9,051 nt of DNA from Deltaproteobacteria bacterium (lineage in GTDB: Bacteria; Desulfobacterota; DSM-4660; Desulfatiglandales; HGW-15). The first letter of the stretch is position 1; each line of letters starts with the position of its first letter. The stretch is taken from assembly GCA_020060215.1 (NCBI GenBank), contig JAGVAP010000064.1:1-9051 (forward strand). Reading direction: 5' to 3'. Position numbers and translations under genes: made by a program. Below are positions 6,663 to 9,051 of the stretch, one piece after another. Under the pieces are notes generated by a model. It was not told where the DNA came from. It saw only the letters and a list, made by a program, of their open reading frames with translations, and did no database searches.

Positions 6663-8126
6663 GTGAAGGAGATCAGATTTGTCGATACCACTTTCAGGGA
6701 CGGACACGCAAGCCTGTGGGCCGAGGGGATGACCACGGCCATGATGCTTTCGGTGGCCCGGGAGATGGATGAGGCCGGCTTTGCCTCCATGGATTTCATT
6801 GCCACGAGCCACTTCCTCAAGTGCGTAAGGGAGCTGCGGGAAGACCCTTGGGAGAGGATCCGGCTCCTCTCCCGGAAGATCCGGAAGACCCCGTTGTCTC
6901 TCATGATGCTCCACAGCGTCACGACCTTCGACCTGACCCCTTTCTCCATCCTGGAACTATGGATCGACCGGATTGCGGCGAACGGCATCAGGAGAGTCCA
7001 GTTCATGGACCCCTCCAACGACATGAGTTTCCGGATCCCCGAGTGCGTCGGGTTCGCCAGGAAAGCGGGCCTCGAGGTGGCGCAGTCCCTGGTCTACTCC
7101 TATTCCCCCAAGCACACGGACGCGTACTATGCCAGGAAGGTCCGGGACGCCGCGGCGCTGGGGGTCGACGCCATCTATCTGAAGGATTCAGGAGGGCTCC
7201 TGACCCCGGATCGCGTCCGGACGCTGGTGCCCATTTTTCTGGAGAACGCGGGGGGGATCCCGGTGGAACTGCACTCCCACTGCACCACGGGTCTGGCGCC
7301 CCTGGCCTATCTCGAGGCGGTCCGACTGGGCATGGACACCCTCCACACCTCGATTCCGCCCCTGGCCAACGGCTCTTCGCAGCCATCGGTCTTCAACCTC
7401 CTCGACAACCTCGACGCCATGGGATATTCCTCCAGTCTGGACCGGAATACCCTCGGAGAGATCGCCGGCCGGTTGAACTATATCGCCAGGAGGGAGGGTT
7501 TGCCCGTCGGGGCTCCGCTGGAGTACAGCGAGTCCCAGTTCCGGCACCAGACCCCCGGGGGCGTCATCTCCAATCTGAAGCACCAGTTGGCACAGCTCGG
7601 GATCGGCCATCGGCTGGAGGAGGTGCTCCAGGAGATCATCCAGGTTCGAGAGGAGTTCGGGTACCCCATTCTGGTCACCCCCTTTTCCCAGTTCCTGGTC
7701 ACCCAGGCGACGCTGAACGTGGTTTCCGGCAAGCGTTACGGGCAGGTCATAGACGAGTTGATCAAGTATGCACTGGGTTTCTGGGGGGAGGAGGCGAGCT
7801 CCTCCATGGATCCGAACATCAAGGACCGGATCCTCTCTCTGCCCCGGGCCACGGAGCTCTCCGGGTGGAAAGTGCCTCAGCCGACTGTGGCCGAGGTCCG
7901 GAAAGAGCTTGACTGCGAGGGGGTCGATGACGACGAGATGCTGCTCCGGTTCATTGTCCGGGACGGGAAGGCGATCGAAGAAATGAGAAAGGCCGGCCCC
8001 CCTGCAGAATACCCGATCGGTTCGAAGTCTCTCGTGGCCCTTCTCCGGGAGCTCATGAGTCAAAAGCACCTTTCCGAGGTCTTCCTGCAGAAGGATGACT
8101 TCTCTCTGAGACTCCTCAGCAGGTAG
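6663..8126 (+). CDS. Pyruvate carboxylase B/oxaloacetate decarboxylase alpha-type carboxyltransferase, without biotin domain
   Basis: A 487-residue biotin-dependent carboxyltransferase: an HMGL-like TIM barrel (about 1-270) and a conserved PYC_OADA domain (about 285-485). Such subunits move CO2 between carboxybiotin and a keto acid or acyl-CoA (PycB, OadA, transcarboxylase 5S). Metal-site residues are visible: D13 in DTTFRDGHAS (8-17), K174 in KDSGG, which would be the carboxylated lysine, and H204 and H206 in LHSHCTTG. PYC_OADA blocks include HQTPGGVISNL (295-305) and VTPFSQFLVTQATLNVVSGKRYG (338-360). The Gln of RDxHQ is A16, and the Arg of the family's MLLR block appears to be H84. The C-terminus has no biotinyl domain; the upstream AccB-like protein would supply it. 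GTG 6663 is preceded by GGGAGG (6653-6658) and opens straight into the domain; an in-frame ATG at 6579 has no such support. The true substrate is unknown. It ends eight bases from the convergent dodecin gene. Confidence 0.9.
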   Translation: MKEIRFVDTTFRDGHASLWAEGMTTAMMLSVAREMDEAGFASMDFIATSHFLKCVRELREDPWERIRLLSRKIRKTPLSLMMLHSVTTFDLTPFSILELWIDRIAANGIRRVQFMDPSNDMSFRIPECVGFARKAGLEVAQSLVYSYSPKHTDAYYARKVRDAAALGVDAIYLKDSGGLLTPDRVRTLVPIFLENAGGIPVELHSHCTTGLAPLAYLEAVRLGMDTLHTSIPPLANGSSQPSVFNLLDNLDAMGYSSSLDRNTLGEIAGRLNYIARREGLPVGAPLEYSESQFRHQTPGGVISNLKHQLAQLGIGHRLEEVLQEIIQVREEFGYPILVTPFSQFLVTQATLNVVSGKRYGQVIDELIKYALGFWGEEASSSMDPNIKDRILSLPRATELSGWKVPQPTVAEVRKELDCEGVDDDEMLLRFIVRDGKAIEEMRKAGPPAEYPIGSKSLVALLRELMSQKHLSEVFLQKDDFSLRLLSR

Positions 8127-8134
8127 CTCTCGGA

Positions 8135-8344
8135 CTACACGCTGACCTTGAAGGAGATGTTGAGCCTTGCCCGGTAGCTGTGGACCTTTCCGTTCTCCAC
8201 GGTGAGATCCAGTCTGGTGACCTCCGCAACCCGCAGGTCGTCGAGGGTCTTGCCCGCCGTCTCCACCGCGACCCTGGCCGCATCCTCCCAGGACAGTTCG
8301 CTCGTCCCAACGAGTTCGATGATCTTGTATGTGCGGCTCGTCAT
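8135..8344 (-). CDS. Dodecin family protein, calcium-dodecin-like
   Basis: A 69-residue protein of the dodecin family, which forms hollow dodecamers that store or buffer flavins, or bind calcium in some members. The sequence shows the family fold: strand YKIIELVGTSE, helix SWEDAARVAVETA, then EVTRLDLTVENGKV and YRARLNISFKV. Where flavin-binding dodecins have Trp in a W(F/A)EV motif, this one has Val (LRVAEV, residues about 37-42), so classic stacking on the isoalloxazine ring is unlikely. The SW-x-x-AA and RVA patterns recall the mycobacterial calcium dodecin SecE2 (from memory). The start is chosen at 8344 because AAAGGAGG (complement of 8351-8358) sits six bases upstream; a longer frame to 8440 adds 32 non-family residues. 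It faces the carboxyltransferase gene tail to tail, with an eight-base gap, and is probably not part of that pathway. Confidence 0.88.
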   Translation of the reverse strand: MTSRTYKIIELVGTSELSWEDAARVAVETAGKTLDDLRVAEVTRLDLTVENGKVHSYRARLNISFKVSV

Positions 8345-8394
8345 GGCCCTCCTCCTTTCGAAAACACAGACACCGGGGCGAAGGATGGAGAGAA

Positions 8395-8416
8395 GTGATA
8401 AGCAGGTGATAAGCAG
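8395..8416. repeat. 11-base perfect tandem duplication
   Basis: GTGATAAGCAG occurs twice back to back (8395-8405 and 8406-8416) in the 109-base gap between the MFS gene and the dodecin gene. It lies upstream of the dodecin start as read on the - strand and probably reflects a slippage event. No regulatory role can be assigned. Confidence 0.6.
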
Positions 8417-8453
8417 GTTTCCATCGCCCCAAGACTTCATCGCTCCATTCCTC

Positions 8454-9051
8454 TCACGCCGCCTCGGCCGGAAGCGGTTTTTGCGCGCGCGCCTGTCTCG
8501 CCAACCGGGACTTCAGCAGGAAGGTGAGCAGTGCACCGATGATCAGCAGTATCCCCGCCGTCGCGAAGGATGAAGAGAACCTCCCGCTGCCGGCATACAG
8601 CACCTGGGAAAGCCTGCTCAGGACAAAGCCGCCGATCCCCCAGGCCGAGAAGACCAGACCGTAATTGATGCCGAAGTTCTTCAACCCCCAGAGGTCCTTC
8701 GTGTAAGAGGGAAAAAGGGAGAGGTTGGTACCGTAGTTGAAACCGAGAAAGGTGGCAATGAGCACCACCGGAAAAGCGCTCGCCTTTTCGGCCCCGACCA
8801 CCGGGATGGCCATGAACATGAGTACGGCCTGGAAGGCGAGCATGATGACGAGCGTGTTGCTGCGGCCGATCTTGTCCGAGATCACCCCGGCAATGATCCG
8901 CCCGGCCGCGTTCCCTATCGCCAGGATGGCCACGGCGATAAAGGCCATGTCGCCCATGCTCTTCTGGGCCATGCCGGCGACGCTTCCGATCACCATCAGC
9001 CCTGCACCGGCGGCGATGAAGAAGATCACCCAGAGGAGGTAGAAGTCCGGC
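8454..9051 (-). CDS. MFS transporter, oxalate/formate antiporter-like (OFA) family, C-terminal half, partial
   Basis: The reading frame is open to the window edge on the - strand, so the gene's 5' part is missing. The 198 residues seen begin PDFYLLWVIFFIAAGAGLM, the typical start of the seventh membrane helix in OFA-type MFS proteins, and cover helices 7 to 12. The inter-helix motif GRIIAGVISDKIGR is the C-terminal copy of MFS motif A. FLGFNYGTNLSLFPSYTKD and GINYGLVFSAWGIGGF are the helix 10 and 11 blocks. A GTG at 9029 could be taken as a start, but it falls inside helix 7 and the frame continues upstream without a stop. Helix 11 has Trp where OxlT-like proteins carry a substrate-binding Lys (TAK), so oxalate is an unlikely substrate; a monocarboxylate is possible. 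The gene ends in AEAA before TGA at 8454. Confidence 0.88.
   Translation of the reverse strand, partial: PDFYLLWVIFFIAAGAGLMVIGSVAGMAQKSMGDMAFIAVAILAIGNAAGRIIAGVISDKIGRSNTLVIMLAFQAVLMFMAIPVVGAEKASAFPVVLIATFLGFNYGTNLSLFPSYTKDLWGLKNFGINYGLVFSAWGIGGFVLSRLSQVLYAGSGRFSSSFATAGILLIIGALLTFLLKSRLARQARAQKPLPAEAA

Noticed and set aside
7188..8432. Long - strand frame opposite the carboxyltransferase and overlapping the dodecin
   Set aside because: Its composition is that of an antisense shadow, and the overlapping carboxyltransferase and dodecin frames have clear family motifs.

Overview
This 9 kb window is high in GC. It carries a run of catabolic-looking genes on the + strand, ending in a convergent pair on the - strand. 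The gene mix (a DctP/Q/M TRAP transporter, a free-standing biotin carrier with a two-domain pyruvate-carboxylase-type carboxyltransferase, an amidohydrolase, an isochorismatase-fold hydrolase, a DUF2284 metal-binding protein, a dodecin and an oxalate/formate-type MFS transporter) and the many short palindromic intergenic repeats suggest an environmental, probably anaerobic, proteobacterium or Desulfobacterota-like organism. That placement is inference; no marker gene is present.

Layout: (1) 160-2594 holds an ACMSD-type amidohydrolase, then an isochorismatase-family cysteine hydrolase whose end overlaps the start of a cysteine-rich DUF2284 protein. (2) 2595-2846 is a gap dominated by a palindromic repeat. 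(3) 2847-5775 is a complete TRAP transporter in the order binding protein, small permease, large permease. (4) 5865-6374 is an AccB-like biotin carrier, followed by a likely terminator and a near-perfect inverted-repeat (REPIN-like) element. (5) 6663-8126 is the carboxyltransferase, with no biotin domain of its own. (6) On the - strand lie a dodecin (8135-8344) and the C-terminal half of an MFS transporter that runs out of the window.

Reading of the cluster: a TRAP system imports an organic acid, two hydrolases act on C-N bonds or carboxyl groups, and a biotin carrier plus carboxyltransferase moves CO2 onto or off an acyl or keto acid. No biotin carboxylase and no membrane decarboxylase subunit is encoded here, so the biotin system must borrow a partner from elsewhere or act as a transcarboxylase. 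The most interesting point is that the carboxyltransferase keeps the metal-binding residues of the pyruvate carboxylase/oxaloacetate decarboxylase family but appears to have changed two residues that contact pyruvate. This hints at a different substrate. The amidohydrolase likewise lacks one usual metal ligand.
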